Shown in pieces: positions 35,761 to 47,689 of a stretch of 64,000 nt of DNA; position 1 is the first letter of the stretch; each line of letters begins with the position of its first letter. The DNA comes from Sipunculus nudus (lineage: Eukaryota > Annelida > Sipuncula > Golfingiida > Sipunculidae), in contig CM049306.1 of NCBI GenBank assembly GCA_026874595.1, positions 76,503,642-76,567,641 on the forward strand, given 5' to 3'. The notes beneath the pieces were generated by a model, which made no database searches, had not been told where the DNA came from, and was given only the letters and a program-made list of their open reading frames with translations. The position numbers and the translations under genes are program-made.

Positions 35761-38150
35761 CCTGCAGGAGACCAAAGCAGAACTGAAGGACATCAGATAC
35801 CATACACTGCAAGAGACACCTTTTGGGGTCATCTTATTCTTACAGACACTTCAAGAGAGCACAGCAAAACTTAAGGAATTTAGGAACACAGAAACACACT
35901 GCTACATGGAACACCTTGAAAAGACACGAGTTACAGACAAACTCTGGAATTTAATAAAAACTGAACAAACATAAGGACATTTTACACACATTTATATGAT
36001 GCAAGACAGTGCAGCAACAATTTAGGGTATCACAGGGCTAGACATACACTACAAGAGACATCAGACACTGACCTATATTACAGGAAAACACAACAAGAAT
36101 TGGAGGAAGTCAGACACTGACCTTCATGGCAGGTGAGGACAAAAAGAATTGGAGAAAATCAGACACTGACCTACAGCAGAGGAGAACACAAGAACTGAAG
36201 GACATCAGACAGAGGCCTACATGACAGGAAAACACAAGAGCTGGAGGACATCAGACACTGACCTACATGGCAGGAAAACACAAGAAGTATTTGAGGACAT
36301 CAGACACTGAACTACATGGCAGTAAAACACAAGAAGAATTGGAGGACATCAGACACTGACCTACATGGCAGGAAAAGGCAAGAAGAATTGGTAGACATCA
36401 GACACTGACCTACAGCACAGCAGAACACAAGAACTGCAGGACATCAGACACAGGCCTACACTACACGAAACACAAAAAGAATTTGAGGACATCAGACACT
36501 GAACTACATGGCAGGAAAACAAAGAGAGAACAAGAAGAATTGAATCTCCTGCAACAAGAAGAATTGGTAGACATCAGGCACATTCCTACACTACAGAGGA
36601 ACAAAAGAACTGGAGGATATGAGACACTGACCTACACTACAGCAGAATACAAGAAGAACTGGAAGACATCAGACACTGAGCTATACTAAAGCAGAACAAA
36701 AGAAGAACTGGAAGACATCAGACACTGAGCTACACTATATTGAAAACACAGCATCTGGAGAACAACAGACACTGACTTACATGGCAGGAAACACAAGAAG
36801 AATTGAAGGACATCAGACACTGACCTACATGGCAGGAAAAGACAAGTAGAATTTAAGAACATCAGACACTGACCTACATGGCAGGAAAACACAAGATGAA
36901 TTGGTAGACATCAGACACTGACATACAGCACAGCAGAACACAAGAACTGCAGGACATCAGGCACAGGCCTACACTACACGAAACACAAAAAGAATTTGAG
37001 GACATCAGACACTGAACTACATGGCAGGAAAACAAAGAGAGAACAAGAAGAATAAGAAGAATTGAATCTCCTGCAACAAGAAGAATTGGTAGACATCAGG
37101 CACATTCCTACACTACAGAGGAACAAAAGAACTGGAGGATATGAGACACTGACCTACACTACAGCAGAATACAAGAAGAACTGGAAGACATCAGACACAG
37201 AGCTACACTACATTGAAAACACAACATCTGGAGGACAACAGACACTGACCTACATGGCAGGAAAGAACAAGAAGAATTGGAGGACATCAGACACTGACCT
37301 ACATGGCAGGAAAAGACAAGTAGAATTTAAGAACATCAGACACTGACCTACATGGCAAGAAAACACAAGAAAAATTGGTAGACATCAGACACTGACCTAC
37401 ACTTCAGGAGAACACAAGAACTGCAGGACATCAGACACAGGCCTACACTACAGTAGAACCCAAGGAGAAGTTGAGGAAATCAGTCATTGCCCTTTATTAC
37501 AGGAGAACAAAAGAATTTGAGGACATCAGACACTGAACTCGTGTCAGGAAAACAAAGAGAGAACAAGAAGAACTAGAAGAATTGAATCTCCTGCCACAAG
37601 AAGAACTGGAAGACATCAGATACATTCCTACACTACAGAGGGACACAAGAACTGTTGGACACACTGAGCTACATAGCAAAAGAGGAAAGAGGAAACAAGA
37701 AGGACAGCAGGAAATGAATCTCCTTCCACAAGAAGAATTGGAAGACATTAGACACTGGCCTAAACAAAAGGAGACAAAAGAAGTGGAGGCAGACACTGAG
37801 CCACACAAAAGGAGAACACTGTAAGGACATCAGACACTGACCTACAAACAGTGGAACACAAGAAGAACTGGAGGACATTAGACACTGACCTACACTACAG
37901 GAGAACACAAGGACTGGAGGACATCAGTAGCTGGCCTGTACTACAGGAGAAGACTAGAAGAACCAAAGGACTAAAAATGTCACTGGCCAATATTACAGGA
38001 GAAGAGAAGAAGAACCAAAGGACATCAGTCAATGGCCTACAAACAGGAGAATAAGGAGAGAACAAGAGGAACTAGGAGAATTTTAATCTCCTGCCAAAAG
38101 AAAAACTAAAGGACATCAAACACTGGTGCACACACAGGAGAATGCAAAAG
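35761..38150 (+). repeat. 49-bp minisatellite with about 520-bp higher-order repeat
   Basis: About 2.4 kb of units of the type gacatcagacactgacctac followed by atggcaggaaaacacaagaa and gaattggag. The spacing is 49 bp where measured (36296, 36345, 36394), with shorter and longer variants elsewhere. A larger block containing 'gaatctcctgcaacaagaag' begins at 36542, 37064 and 37584 (offsets 522 and 520). The first two blocks are nearly identical over several hundred bases, apart from a 9-bp insertion near 37050. Units are most regular in the middle and decayed at both ends. 49 is not divisible by three, so the ORFs of 68-103 codons change frame between units and are not evidence of protein. Confidence 0.93.
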
Positions 38151-39325
38151 GTTTAATTTTAGATGCAAAAGTGTATTTTTGAAGACCATATGAAGGTGTG
38201 TTGCCATCTTTTAGATGATCGACAAACCTTTTTGAAATACACAGAAAAAGTCAAAAGCCACACCAGTGGTTCTGTTATATGCACTGTGATAGGCATGACA
38301 TGTACACCATGCTGGCAAAAAAAACAGTATAGTGAACTGGAATCGATCTATCATTGGAGCTCTAACAAGCAGCACCTTTAACAAGCAATATATCTGGACA
38401 GATGTTCTTCCATGTCATAACAGATGCTCATAAACACATCCAGGAACACAGTGCAGCCAATTGTCTTTCTGTGACAGACTGAATAAAATTGTGACATGTC
38501 AAGAAATGTCCTGTAAAAAAATGTTCAATGTGTAGGCACATAGACTAGCCCAGTATTAGTCACTGTATGAACTATTTATTGAGGCCTGTATTAGGCTGCA
38601 GGTGGTCCTGGTTAGTTCCATTGTTATGAGGGTTGGTCTATGTAATAAATGATGTTATTGTTAGCAGGGAACTTAACATAATGGACTAATCCTGTCCCTA
38701 TATCACCTGCATGATGGTCCTTCTCACCAGCACATCAGCTGTACAACCAAATACATAGAATAAAATAAATTTACTGATATTATGCTATAAGCTTTGGTAT
38801 AAACAGGGATTAATTTATTGATTTCTTTCAGGTTGAAATGAGTACCCAAGGTAAAGTCCAAGTTATACTTACTGAGTACTTAATTTAAACATTTGGACTT
38901 GAGTGTGTGTGTGTGTGTGTGTGTGTGTACATACAACTTACTGAGTTCATGTTAGGAATTATAAACAGTTTACATCAAAGGGATTTATGAGTTAAATGGT
39001 TTGGAGTGATTTCCTCTCAGCTTAAGTCTATTGCTTCACTGGGAGATTATAATCAGATTTATACAAATTACCATCATTAAATGGATGTCCATTTATATCC
39101 ATCTTTTCAGTGTTAAGGTGGTAGTGAGTATCCAGATCAGGTAATGTCTACTGAGTGCTTGTGTAAAATACTTGGTACTCAATGTAGCAATAATTGTCAT
39201 ACATATAGGTAAAAAAATGTGGTATGAACTTGTATATATTAAATATCCCACCGTAGTAGTAAGAAGCACTAGTCCCTTGTAAAAGTTGTTCAATTAGTAC
39301 CAAATAAAACCTGCTTTTGTCAAAT
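38151..39325. other. Unassigned sequence with a weak internal duplication and (GT)n
   Basis: (GT)n at about 38901-38928. 'gagtacccaaggtaaagtc..cttactgagtactta' (38841-38883) and 'gagtatccagatcaggtaat..ctactgagtgcttg' (39127-39163) are diverged copies about 285 bp apart. A 72-codon ORF at 38163-38381 has no recognised domain. Confidence 0.4.
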
Positions 39326-39552
39326 GTGGACATGCAGACAAGTGGTAAAGCCCTCTGCTCTCTCCTCTGGTGACCCCGGTTTAATCCCCTGAGTTGCCAT
39401 GAGAGTGGGTTGTAGTGGCCCATCCAAGGTCAATGGTTTTCTTTGGGTCCTCTGGTTTCCTCAACCTCTGCGAACAACCACCATGGGAGTCATGGAGAGT
39501 GCCTCATATTAGTTATTATAGCTAGTTGTACAATCCATGTAAAATAAATATA
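39326..39552 (+). mobile_element. tRNA-derived SINE-B, best copy
   Basis: A tRNA-like head (gacaagtggtaaagccctct, then ggtttaatcccctgagttg as B-box region) is followed by 'catgagagtgggttgtagtg', 'gggtcctctggtttcctc', 'catggagagtgcctcatatt', and an AT-rich end 'tacaatccatgtaaaataaa'. The same end occurs at 47893-47925. About 225 bp. The shared 'ctccggtttcctc' motif is common in metazoan SINEs. Confidence 0.8.
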
Positions 39553-39664
39553 TTTTATAACCTTGATCAATTGTCTCTTGTAAGTATCTTTAACTTTGAC
39601 ACTATGATATTTAACTGTATATGATGGCTTATCACAAATTTTATCCTGAAATCACGACTGATCT

Positions 39665-39705
39665 AGAGGTCACATGACTGATCTAGATGTCACAATGTGA
39701 CCTCT
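39665..39705. promoter_or_regulatory. Inverted AGGTCA/TGACCT hairpin
   Basis: agaggtcacat (39665-39675) and atgtgacctct (39695-39705) are perfect reverse complements with a 19-bp loop. The left arm is also part of a 21-bp direct duplication (gactgatctaga.gtcaca). Paired AGGTCA half-sites can bind nuclear receptors, but they lie next to a repeat array, so function is uncertain. Confidence 0.5.
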
Positions 39706-39729
39706 CTAGAACTTTGTACCATAACAAAC

Positions 39730-40815
39730 GCTTGACAAGCGGTGCCCTATAGTGATCACCCTGTCAGTCCGTCCTTCCGTCCATCCGTCCTTCCGTCAGT
39801 GACACTTTCTTTCACATGCGATAACTCAACAACAACATACTGCAGCTTTCCCAAATTCACAGGGTTGATTGGTACACATGAGGGGCTCCAGACCTATCGA
39901 AAAACAGACTTTCAGAATTCCAATATGGCCACCACAGCCCAATTGCTGATTTTCTATCGCGTACGATAACTCAACAACAACATACTGCAGCTTTCCAAAT
40001 TCACAGGGTTGATTGGTACCTATTAGGGCTCCAGACCTATCGAATTACAGACTTGTTGGAATTCCAGTATGGCCACCACAGCCCAATTGCTGATTTTCTA
40101 TTGCGTACGATAACTCAACAACAACATACTGCAGCTTTCCAAATTCACAGGGTTGATTGGTACCTATTAGGGCTCCAGACCTATCGAATTACAGACTTGT
40201 TGGAATTCCAGTATGGCCGCCAAAGCCCAATCACTGATTTTCTTTCGCACGCGATAACTCAACAACAACATACTGCAGCTTTCCAAAATTCACAGGTTTG
40301 ATTGGTACCTATGAGCGCTCCAGACCTATCGAATTACAGACTTGTTGGAATTCCAATATGGCGGCCACAGCCCTATTGCTGATTTTCTTTTGCGTACGAT
40401 AATTCAACAACATAATACTGCAACTTTCCAAAATTCACAGGGTTGATTGGTACCTATGAGGGCTCCAGACCTATCGAAATACACACTTGTTGGAATTCCA
40501 ATATGGCTGCCAAAGCCCAATCGCTGATTTTCTTTCGCGCGATAACTCAACACCCACATACTGCAGCTTTCCCAAATTCACAGGGATGATTGGTACCTAT
40601 AAGGGATCTAGACCTATTGAATTACAGACCTTTTGGAATTCCAATATGGCCACCACAGCCCAATGGCTGATTTTCTTTTGCACAGAATAACTTAACATCA
40701 ACCTACTGTAGCTTTCCCAATTTCAAAGAGATTATTGGTGCCTATGAATTACAGACTGGCTCAAAATCAAATATGGCTAACATCAACATTCAGTGATTTT
40801 CTGTTGCACACATTA
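39730..40815 (+). repeat. 144-bp tandem array with GTCC-rich leader
   Basis: The leader 'gccctatagtgatcaccctgtc' and '(agtccgtccttccgtccatcc)' is followed by units starting cgataactcaacaacaacat at 39819, 39964, 40108, 40252, 40397 and 40540, spacings 145, 144, 144, 145, 143. A seventh, decayed unit starts near 40683. Each unit contains 'tactgcagctttcc', 'cacagggttgattggtacc', 'ggctccagacctatcgaat', 'tggaattccaatatgg' and 'ccacagcccaattgctgatttt'. It is the same head-plus-tandem-core plan as the array at 21.9 kb but an unrelated core. Confidence 0.95.
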
Positions 40816-41360
40816 TTTCTTTAATATTATTTGATCAAGTAGGATTTTTTTCCCTCATGCATATGGATAAAAAACCTATTTCTGTTTGTCATATTTTTTA
40901 AATTTAATTTATTTTTTTTCACCCATATGTAAACTACTCCAGCACTTGCAGAAACGCGGGGCCCTCTGAGGACCATTATCCGACCACATCTAGTTTTGGT
41001 TAAATTTTGCCAGGAGCTAAATTATGCACGTTGTTTTACATAAAAACACAGGTTAATTTATGAAATTTGAAGTATTAAAAGCTGTATGGTGAAGTTTTAT
41101 GTATGTTTGCATTTTATTTTTTGCCTTCATTTTATAAAACATCATTTTGATTCAGAAATTGAAAAGCCATGCAGCTGTCAGCTGTTGGTGTATATGGAAG
41201 TAAGGAATGCAAACAGCCAAATATTACTGTCTTGGTGAATAAATGTTAAGAATTAGATTATCACATGTTTTGACCAGTCATAAAAGTTTCTTCCCACAAT
41301 ATTAAACAGAAGAATTTGCTTCTCTAAGTTTGATACCTGGGCTCATAAAAAATATATATA
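40816..41360. other. Unassigned sequence after the array
   Basis: gcagaaacgcggggccctctgaggaccattatccgac near 40949 may be the 3' end of the array-bearing element. No second copy is present for comparison. Confidence 0.35.
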
Positions 41361-42010
41361 TATATACTATTGAGGGTATGCTTTCTTGCCAGGTCCATCC
41401 CTGTTGTATGGGCAAAGATTATTGTCCCTCCAAAAACCATTGTCCACATGTTTTCTTGAGATAATTATTAAAGGAATGTTCTTTAAAAATTCCCTTTGGC
41501 CTAGACTAGATATGCAGATATTCTGCCAATTTGGTGTAATATAGTCATATATCATGTTTTAAATATTTACTTTGTGACTTGTTTGCATTATTTGCGCTGA
41601 TGGATCGTGAATGGCGTCTTCCCGGCACAGTTTGACAGTACTTTCCTCCATGGTACACTTTCCATGTCTATGGCTGTGTGTGGTGTTTGCTAGACAACAG
41701 TGACATCACAAAGATGTCACAATGCTCATTTATATATACCCTTCAATTGCAATGACTGATGTCATCAGCTTATCTGGCTTGTTCATGACCAGTACTTGAG
41801 CTATCTTTAAGTTGTAAATGCTGAAACCTTTCATATTCTGGATTATTTGTCTCATACAATTTCAATGCAAGGTAGACATTTTTTACCCAGGCTGTCAAAA
41901 GAACAGTTCCTGGAAACTCTTGACCAGAGATGTTTATACTGATTCACTTGTATGAAAATAATCCCGGAAAAATCATGCAGACATAGGAACTGGGAGACTC
42001 TAGTAGAGTG
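41361..42010 (+). repeat. Dispersed repeat F, copy 1
   Basis: Aligns in inverted orientation to 51965-52580. Matching blocks in order: 'tgtccacatgttttc', 'cagatattctgccaattt', 'atatcatgttttaaatattt', 'actttgtga', 'catggtacactttccatgtc', 'tatggctgtg', 'tagacaacagtgacatcaca', 'cacttgtatgaaaataatc', 'catgcagacataggaactgg'. About 650 bp. The class is unknown. The ends of copy 2 show tatagtc and gactata, a possible 7-bp inverted terminus. Confidence 0.8.
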
Positions 42011-44465
42011 AATTTTTTATCTTATTAGAATAAGTCATAATTTTTTTATTGTGAAATATCATCATGAAACAATGGTTTTTGTATTTTAAAGGATTCTTTT
42101 TCTTCGTTTTTCAATATTGATGTCTACCACAATTAACCTGTAACAGTTATGTAATCTTGTTTAAAGCTAAACCTGATATGATTGAGTTTGCTTCAATTTT
42201 TTTTTCAATTATCTTTTCTATGTAATCTTGATGAGATCTCCGCAGGCCAATCAAAACATTCTTTAACAGAGACAAATGATAGTCATCTGAACCATACATT
42301 ATGGTAGCAGAATTTGTGCTGTAACCATTTGGCCAAAATACATATAACTCTGCAAGTAAACACACATAGGTAAAATCAGTATGCAGATTTGTTTCCACTT
42401 GAATCACCAAGACTTCAATTCTTCAGTTATGCCAAAATTACTAGGAATATTGACTGTAAAATTACAAACTTCTGAGTACAGTAACAAGTTGATAGGTCAT
42501 GCAATTCAGTTACAGGCAATGCCAAATCTGCTCAGAATAAAGATGCATAGAAAAAGCTGAAAGAACAGCAAGTAACATCAGGATGAAACCCATGGAATCA
42601 GTTTTTGTCACATATAAACCCAGTAAAATGAAGTTTCTCAGAAGTTTTATCGATAGTTCTTGTAAAACAATTATTTACAAATATCTGTATATAAACACAT
42701 CCATGGAGGAAGCCATATTGATGTTGCAAACTGAATGGGCAACACATTGCCTGGAGGGAAAAAGCTGCGCAAACAAAGTCTTTAATTACTAATTAGCGTA
42801 TGGTCTTTGATCATCAGGGTAAGGGCAGAGGTCAAGCGTGAGAGGGTATCTGTTCCATGGAGCGGCACTCTATATCTTACATGCTAATCAATACCCAAAC
42901 AAACAGTACCAGGTAAACCCTAATGAATGGAGCTTTGTGTGGATATTTATTAATGAAAGGAACATCCTTGTAACAATGTACCTGGAACAGTTTATGGATA
43001 GCACCCTACCTGGACACACCCACCTCACACAAACCCTAACCTTTTTAGAGCAACTTATGACCAATTCTGGCCCTTTTCAAGCATCCCTATTTTATGTTAT
43101 ATTTTTTTATTCTCTTCATGTTCTGTTATATGTTGGAATCTCAATTTATATTTAAGATGAATATTGCACATTGAAAATGAAGGATATTTTTACTCTGGCT
43201 CTTATGGAAAAATACACACACAGATTTATATATATTTCCTGTATATTTATAAATTCACCAGCACCTATTAAAGATCCTATTAAAGATCCCTCATTCTATC
43301 AAGGTCTCTGGGTGAAACAAAAGTCTATGAAAAGTTGTCTAACAGAAAAACAAAGTGTCAAACAAAACACACAAATAATAATAAAAACAATGGAGGCATT
43401 GCCTCTTAAACTGAGGTAAAAATAGCAGGTAAAACATTACTTTGTGAATTTATGTCTCTAACTGAAGTGCAATGACATTTAGGAAAGAGATATTTTGACC
43501 TGTCATATGTGACGTTTTCCTTTGCCATGTGAGACATAAGTAAAATTTATAGATAACAAAAGAACCATATCTAGATTCTGTAAAGTAAAAAATGCACAGG
43601 AAAAGATACTTCCATGGTCTTTTACAGTATCAATGCTTATTTCCAACTGTTATGTGAAACGCCAGTAAAAGATATAAACTGTTGAATAAACTCTCAAAAA
43701 CTTTTCTCAGATCTATGCAGTTATAAAAAGTTCAATAAACTCAATCAAAAACTCTGTCAGGTCTATAACCTAGTTACAGTGCAGAAATGTGATGGGACCA
43801 TGAACTTGTAATGCTTGTTTCTCTGTATTTACAAATGTGAAACAAGTTACAACACAACAGCTCCACACTTAACCTTCACATAGAATCTCGGCCAATCAAA
43901 TAAACTTGGTAAAGAATGAAAAACAAAATGAGTTTTTTGTGCAGCTAATTGTGAAAATACCACCAATGTTCCTGGACTAAACATTGCATGTATGTGTATA
44001 TACAAAAGCTTTATTTCCAAGTGTTTTGGTAAGTAGATAGGCCCTAGGTTCTAAGGGTTTGTTGATTTGAAAGAATCTAGGGTGGAGAAGTATGGATAAT
44101 TATAGCATGGTGCATCGATGATTACAAGCATAAATATCTTGGTCATTGATAAATACAGCAAGGAGGTAAAACACACTAACTTCGCATACACATGTTGACA
44201 GAAATTAGCCTACATCTTGGACCACTTGGCATATATTAATTAGAGTAAGGAAATAAGGTACGATAGATTTGTGATAGATTGTCGATATTAATTACTTGTG
44301 CTTTCACAGAGAAAATACTGTGGTAGAGTGTAGTGGCACAAATGTAATTAAGTGTGGTGTTGTGTAATTTTGTTAACTGACTGAAGACGCTTTTAATTTT
44401 TACAGTCTTTTAAAAAATGTTTATGATATGAAATATCTAGGGCTGAAAGCAGTTTATACTTGTTT
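42011..44465. other. Unassigned AT-rich sequence
   Basis: About 2.4 kb with no recognised repeat. Several ORFs of 69-105 codons occur (longest 42838-43155). None has a recognisable domain, a convincing acceptor or coding composition. Confidence 0.4.
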
Positions 44466-44469
44466 TTGA

Positions 44470-44635
44470 ACCCAGGTAATATTGACCAAATACCGGAGTC
44501 CAAAACTTGTACCCTAGGTACAGGCTGTAAAATTTGGCCTGAAACCCTTAAAAAAAGGTTGCGGTGACAAAAAAGGGGGGAGGGTCTGCACCCCCTTGCC
44601 CCCCCCCCCCTTAATCCTCTTCTGATTGTGTACCT
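44470..44635. mobile_element. Decayed GGATCC-type element interior
   Basis: gaaacccttaaaaaaaggttgcgg matches the reverse complement of the 47949-48144 copy (acccttataaaaaggttgcgg). G and C runs (about 44575 and 44599) sit where other copies have them. The terminal repeats are not preserved. Confidence 0.45.
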
Positions 44636-45114
44636 GTTTCGATCAGCTGGATTCACATCTCAGTTTGTACAGATATTATTAATTGGTTAAGAACAACTAC
44701 CCATAATAGAAATGATGGCTTGTGTTTTAAATTTAATAATTAGAGGGCGTATGACAAAGCTTACAGACCTTCGCCTACCAGAACATGTCTGATGTCTCAC
44801 TCCCTAACAAAATGGGAGAGGTATTTCAGAGAGACCCATGCAGTCCTACCAGATGAAGATATAATTTGTGAACAAAGATTATGTTTGTCAATGAAAAATT
44901 GAATACTTCCATTTCTGTTTTCCTCAATATTTCTAGTCCCATTAACTGGCATGGCCTTTGTCTTTGCCATAAGAAAAGCATGAGGCCTAAAAATGTTGTT
45001 ACACAGAAGTAAGAATCCAGTTACAATTTTTAGAGGATAGGTACATAGCTTGGCAGTGACACTGTTAATTAAATGATAATGAAATTTCTACATCAGAATA
45101 TGATTGTTATAAAA

Positions 45115-45425
45115 TGGAGCCCAGAGCCGTGTTAGCCACACAAATGCGGCTGGCTTGGACAAACAGATGGCTGACTTTATTAGTAAGCTGAGTTTCGTGG
45201 CTCTACTGAGCTGTACAGTGTGGACTGGCTAAAACTGACTTTTTTAATTGTAAAAGATAATTTAGTGATTTTTGTATACAGTTTTTTTTTTTCAAGCCAA
45301 ACTGAGCTGCACAAAATCAGTTCAATTTGGCATAAAGAAATATTGGCAGTGCTTCCTGATAAACTCAGCTTGGCTTGATCATAATTTGGCTAGAGGCAAA
45401 AAAATGGCAGCGGCTTCAGGCTCTA
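45115..45425. mobile_element. Foldback-type DNA element (repeat D), copy 2
   Basis: A shorter version of 31552-32096, about 311 bp, lacking some 230 bp of the middle. The left end is tggagcccagagccgtg and the right end in reverse complement is tagagcctgaagccgctgcc, so the family terminus is approximately TAGAGCCTGAGCC. Flanks gttataaaa (45106-45114) and gtaataaac (45426-45434) agree at 7 of 9 positions, consistent with a long decayed target duplication. Confidence 0.82.
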
Positions 45426-45481
45426 GTAATAAACTCTTTTGGAATTTAGATTTTTATTATGCACAAAACTAAAAAAACTGC

Positions 45482-45612
45482 AAGTCATTACCTGTCCGAT
45501 TGACTCTCCATGGTTCTATCTGGATTTAACAGTTAATGGCATTGAGGCAATAGTGAGGTTCAAACCAAGGACCTTTCACTGCATATTCCAACACTTGGCT
45601 ACATTCTACCCT
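45482..45612 (-). mobile_element. tRNA-derived SINE fragment (SINE-B-like)
   Basis: On the minus strand: tagccaagtgttggaatatg (A-box-like), tccttggtttgaacctcac (B-box-like), then 'attgcctcaatgcc' and 'accatggagagtcaat', the last similar to 'cccatggagagtggct' of SINE-B at 47.86 kb. The 63-codon + strand ORF overlaps it by chance. Confidence 0.6.
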
Positions 45613-46089
45613 TTATATATATTCAGATAATGGTTTTTACCATGTAGACAAATTTATACAGGAATTCACTGGTAAGTATAAGTAATTGTGCTTGAAATGA
45701 TCTTGTATGATTGAATAAATATGAATAAAAATTCCAGGCCATTTTGGAACTCAATGGAATATTCCTGTATTAATTTGGTAAATATTAGCATCAATATAGA
45801 TGTGAATGCATTATTCCATTTCATGTGAGCCATTGAGGTGCTGAAGGTTTGACTCAGTAACACATAGTTGAACAGTATCACTTATGAATGGGAAACAAAA
45901 ATGACTAAGTAAAGTGAACACGATGGGGGTATGCAAGAGTACAGGTATCAATGGTGTTGCTGGTTGCACAGGTGGGTTCCATTGAGTCTGGTACTCATAG
46001 TGGCTTCAATCAAATGCGTACATGTACTTTCAGGACCTGTGTATACATTTGCAATTAGTGAACCTGCAAAGGTGTAGTGGGACATAGAT
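45613..46089. other. Unassigned sequence
   Basis: No gene or repeat recognised. Confidence 0.35.
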
Positions 46090-46340
46090 AGCGGGCAGGG
46101 GAGTATAGATTAAGCCATTAAGAGCTGATGTGTCTGGCATTTTAACTAACAGCCCCATGGCAACATGTCACTTCTCTCAGGAAGCGCTGAATCAGCATTA
46201 TGTTGTGGGTTAATGATGCCCCAGTCCTAATTGGTCCAGTGCTGAAATTTTTGGAATTCCCCTCACACCAGCACAAATTCTGTCCTTGCTCTTCATGGCA
46301 TTGAAGCAGATGATTCATCTAATGAACCAAATCATGAAAA
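46090..46340. promoter_or_regulatory. Possible conserved noncoding island
   Basis: A repeat-free, GC-elevated stretch with ccatggcaac at 46155-46164 (half of an RFX palindrome), gcgctgaatcagcattatg, ggttaatgatgcc and cctaattggtcc. It resembles developmental enhancers in word content only. Confidence 0.2.
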
Positions 46341-46479
46341 ATCAGAATTTGTTATTATCTGTTCCCAATACTTCAAGCCAGCTAATCAGCACCTTTTTTT
46401 CAGCATAATTATGTTATTTTGAAATTACTCTGTGAAAATATTAATGAACTATAGGGTATGCCTGGTAAGAAAGTTCTTA

Positions 46480-46778
46480 AAAGGCCTTAAAAAAAGGTAT
46501 GGTTCTCAGGCACTTTTTTTTTTAAATCAGTGTGATCATTGGGTGATTTTTTTTTAAATTTTTCTGTATGTTTCTATAAAAATGTCATATGACTGGGCAA
46601 AAGCTTGAAAATAACATAATTTTTTTGCTGAACAGGTAAAAGCACTACATAATAAAGGAAATCTTAATAAAATTGTATTATTTTTATCTTCTTGAAAGAT
46701 GAAAAGCAAATAAAGATTTATGATGCCTGGGGTTAAAATTGACGTGGGCAGTGCCTGAGAATGATACCCTTTTTTTGC
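46480..46778 (+). mobile_element. MITE-1, copy 4 of 5
   Basis: Starts aaaggccttaaaaaaaggta, tggttctcaggcac, and ends gtgcctgagaatgatacc..ttttttgc. The interior follows the family (gctgaacaggtaaaagcac, cttcttgaaagatgaaaag, ctggggttaaaattgac). It lies directly against repeat E copy 3. Confidence 0.88.
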
Positions 46779-46787
46779 ATAATGCAT

Positions 46788-47160
46788 CTGTGACAGATGT
46801 TTGAACTTGTTTATCTTCAAGCTATTAGTAAACACATGCCAGTGTTGATAAAAGAAATTAAACATGTGCCCCAAGATATTTTTTTGCAATTGTGCAGAAG
46901 TAAAAATTTACTTGTTGCAGAAGTCTTGGTCGATGTGACTTGCCACAAGATGTCCTTGCTGAATGTGTTTGGATTTTTGAGCCCCCCACCCCCCCCCCCC
47001 CCCCCCCGCCCCCAAAACCCATTACTCCCTCATTTCTATACAAGTGGATATTAACAAATTGAAAAGCCTTTTGTATGGTGTGATTGGCATTTTCTGGAAT
47101 ATTTTTATAAAATGTTCATGGATTATCTTTAGCTAACAGAGGCCCCTTTAAACCATACAC
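46788..47160 (+). repeat. Dispersed repeat E, copy 3
   Basis: Contains 'tctgtgacagatg', 'tttatcttcaagctattagt', 'cacatgccagtgttgat', 'cacaagatgtccttgctgaa', 'tgtgtttggatttttg', a long C tract (about 46982-47012), 'gtggatattaacaaattgaa' and 'ggcccctttaaacc'. It joins features of both other copies. ORFs across it encode poly-P or poly-G from the C tract. Confidence 0.78.
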
Positions 47161-47685
47161 AAATTATATGTAATGCTGCCCTCTAATAAGTAATTCCCAA
47201 AGCAAAAATCAAATTACCCATTTATCGTTTCAACTGATTTAAGATTGACTTGGTCACATCCTGCAGTTATGATGTGCGTGTAATTTAAAATTGTTTGGTA
47301 GTTTTTATTATTCTAGATAAATTTTTTATTATCAAGTTACAATTGTATCTTTTTAAAAAGAATTACATATATTGGTTTGTTTTGTTTCCCAGGAATGCAT
47401 CTAGCCTGCAGTATGTGTAACTGCTATCTTTTTGCAAATGAACACCTCAAATACATTATACCAGGTATAGATACTGTATATTCTCAGGTGCAGGAACTCT
47501 GAATTAAATAGGTGGGTATACGGTACAGGTACCAGGTAGCCCAAATATTGCCTGTCAGACCCTGATATGTCAAATTTTATCCCCTACCAGCCAACCCTTG
47601 AGTCAAGCAACACAGTAGAATATGTAGACCTACAGACTTGATGTCTTTGTATATTTTTACTGTTTCTCTGGTGAATTTTGCTTTA
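47161..47685. other. Unassigned sequence
   Basis: No gene or repeat recognised. Confidence 0.35.
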
Positions 47686-47689
47686 TTTG

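Noticed and set aside
35861-37908. ORFs of 65-103 codons on both strands in the 49-bp minisatellite
   Set aside because: The unit length is not a multiple of three and openness follows from low stop density in the unit. There is no start, domain or splice context.
38832-38850. 19-bp microexon between acceptor ttctttcag and donor aaggtaaag
   Set aside because: A diverged copy of the same stretch occurs at about 39110-39160, so the resemblance to splice sites is part of a repeat.
42838-43155. 105-codon ORF as a membrane protein gene
   Set aside because: Hydrophobic end comes from T-rich sequence; no acceptor, family resemblance or coding-type composition.
46797-47054. 85-codon ORF with polyproline
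   Set aside because: Lies inside dispersed repeat E, whose other copies have no such frame; the polyproline is a C homopolymer.
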